From the NCBI GenBank assembly GCA_949318235.1, contig OX439135.1:22436501-22500500 (forward strand): a stretch of DNA of 64,000 nucleotides, in the 5' to 3' direction. Source of the stretch: Ecdyonurus torrentis. Lineage: Eukaryota > Arthropoda > Insecta > Ephemeroptera > Heptageniidae. The notes below the pieces were generated by a model, which worked only from the letters and a program-made list of their open reading frames with translations, did not search any database and was not told the origin of the DNA. Below are positions 63,860 to 64,000 of this stretch, piece by piece. A program made the translations under genes and the position numbers. Within the stretch, counting starts at the first letter, position 1, and each line of letters opens with the position of its first letter.

Positions 63860-64000
63860 TCTTAGCAATTTCACTCACATCTGCTTCCGTTTCGACGTAC
63901 TGTGTATGCGTAGTAAGTAGAAACAGAAGAGGATGTGAGTGAAAACGCTTCAAGTCGACCTCAAAACAGTTGTTCCGTTATTAGTCAAAAGTCGATTTTT
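63860..64000. mobile_element. Relative of the GACTAATAAA element, truncated by the window
   Basis: CACTCACATCTGCTTCCGTTT and its inverted counterpart, with TTATTAGTC at the right. The end lies at or beyond position 64000. Confidence 0.55.

Larger units (their letters stand above)
59980..63860. other. 3' flank of PP1, AT-rich
   Basis: Apart from the MITEs at 60265 and 61598, extremely AT-rich DNA with A and T runs. No coding potential seen on either strand. Confidence 0.6.

Overview
The window is nuclear DNA from an invertebrate animal. It is very AT-rich, has large spliced genes with GT-AG introns, a metazoan-type initiator tRNA, long simple repeats and many transposon-derived hairpins. The MCM4 C-terminal part resembles arthropod MCM4 as I remember it, and an orphan first exon resembles an arthropod four-helix membrane family. 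An arthropod is therefore my best guess, with low confidence.

Layout. 1-13.8 kb is repeat-rich DNA with a complete non-autonomous hAT element (6225-7619, 8-bp target duplication) and a possible first exon of an unknown membrane protein (12924-12995, minus). An initiator tRNA-Met gene lies at 13857-13928 (minus). MCM4, the replicative helicase subunit, fills 18.0-43.9 kb on the minus strand. I assembled 15 coding exons by hand, giving an unbroken 898-residue frame, plus a 5' UTR exon and two E2F-type sites in the promoter. The catalytic subunit of protein phosphatase 1, beta type, is on the plus strand at 49749-59937: four exons, 325 residues, all metal-binding residues present. The two genes are head to head, about 6 kb apart. 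The last 4 kb is AT-rich 3' flank.

Mobile DNA. MCM4 introns hold most of the window's foldback elements and one LINE with both ORFs open (25312-29665) inserted inside an older foldback element. Also present are a 1.6-kb near-perfect palindrome carrying two opposed tRNA-like sequences, a tRNA-derived SINE, and many small DNA-transposon derivatives (hAT, TA-flanked, TTAA-flanked).

Most interesting system. A set of palindromic elements is flanked by 11-20 bp direct repeats, as retroposons are, yet has hairpin bodies and a shared short stem-loop tail on one side only. One copy carries a textbook hammerhead ribozyme core (21321-21365, minus, the sense strand of MCM4 intron 11). A related sequence carries a second core (32397-32437). 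Several others carry decayed cores at or near the hairpin apex. I propose a family of hammerhead-bearing hairpin retroposons. The cores and target duplications are read directly; activity and mechanism are inference.

A second pattern is that the octamer TGACGTCA occurs at least 14 times, and nearly all copies lie inside several unrelated inverted-repeat element families.
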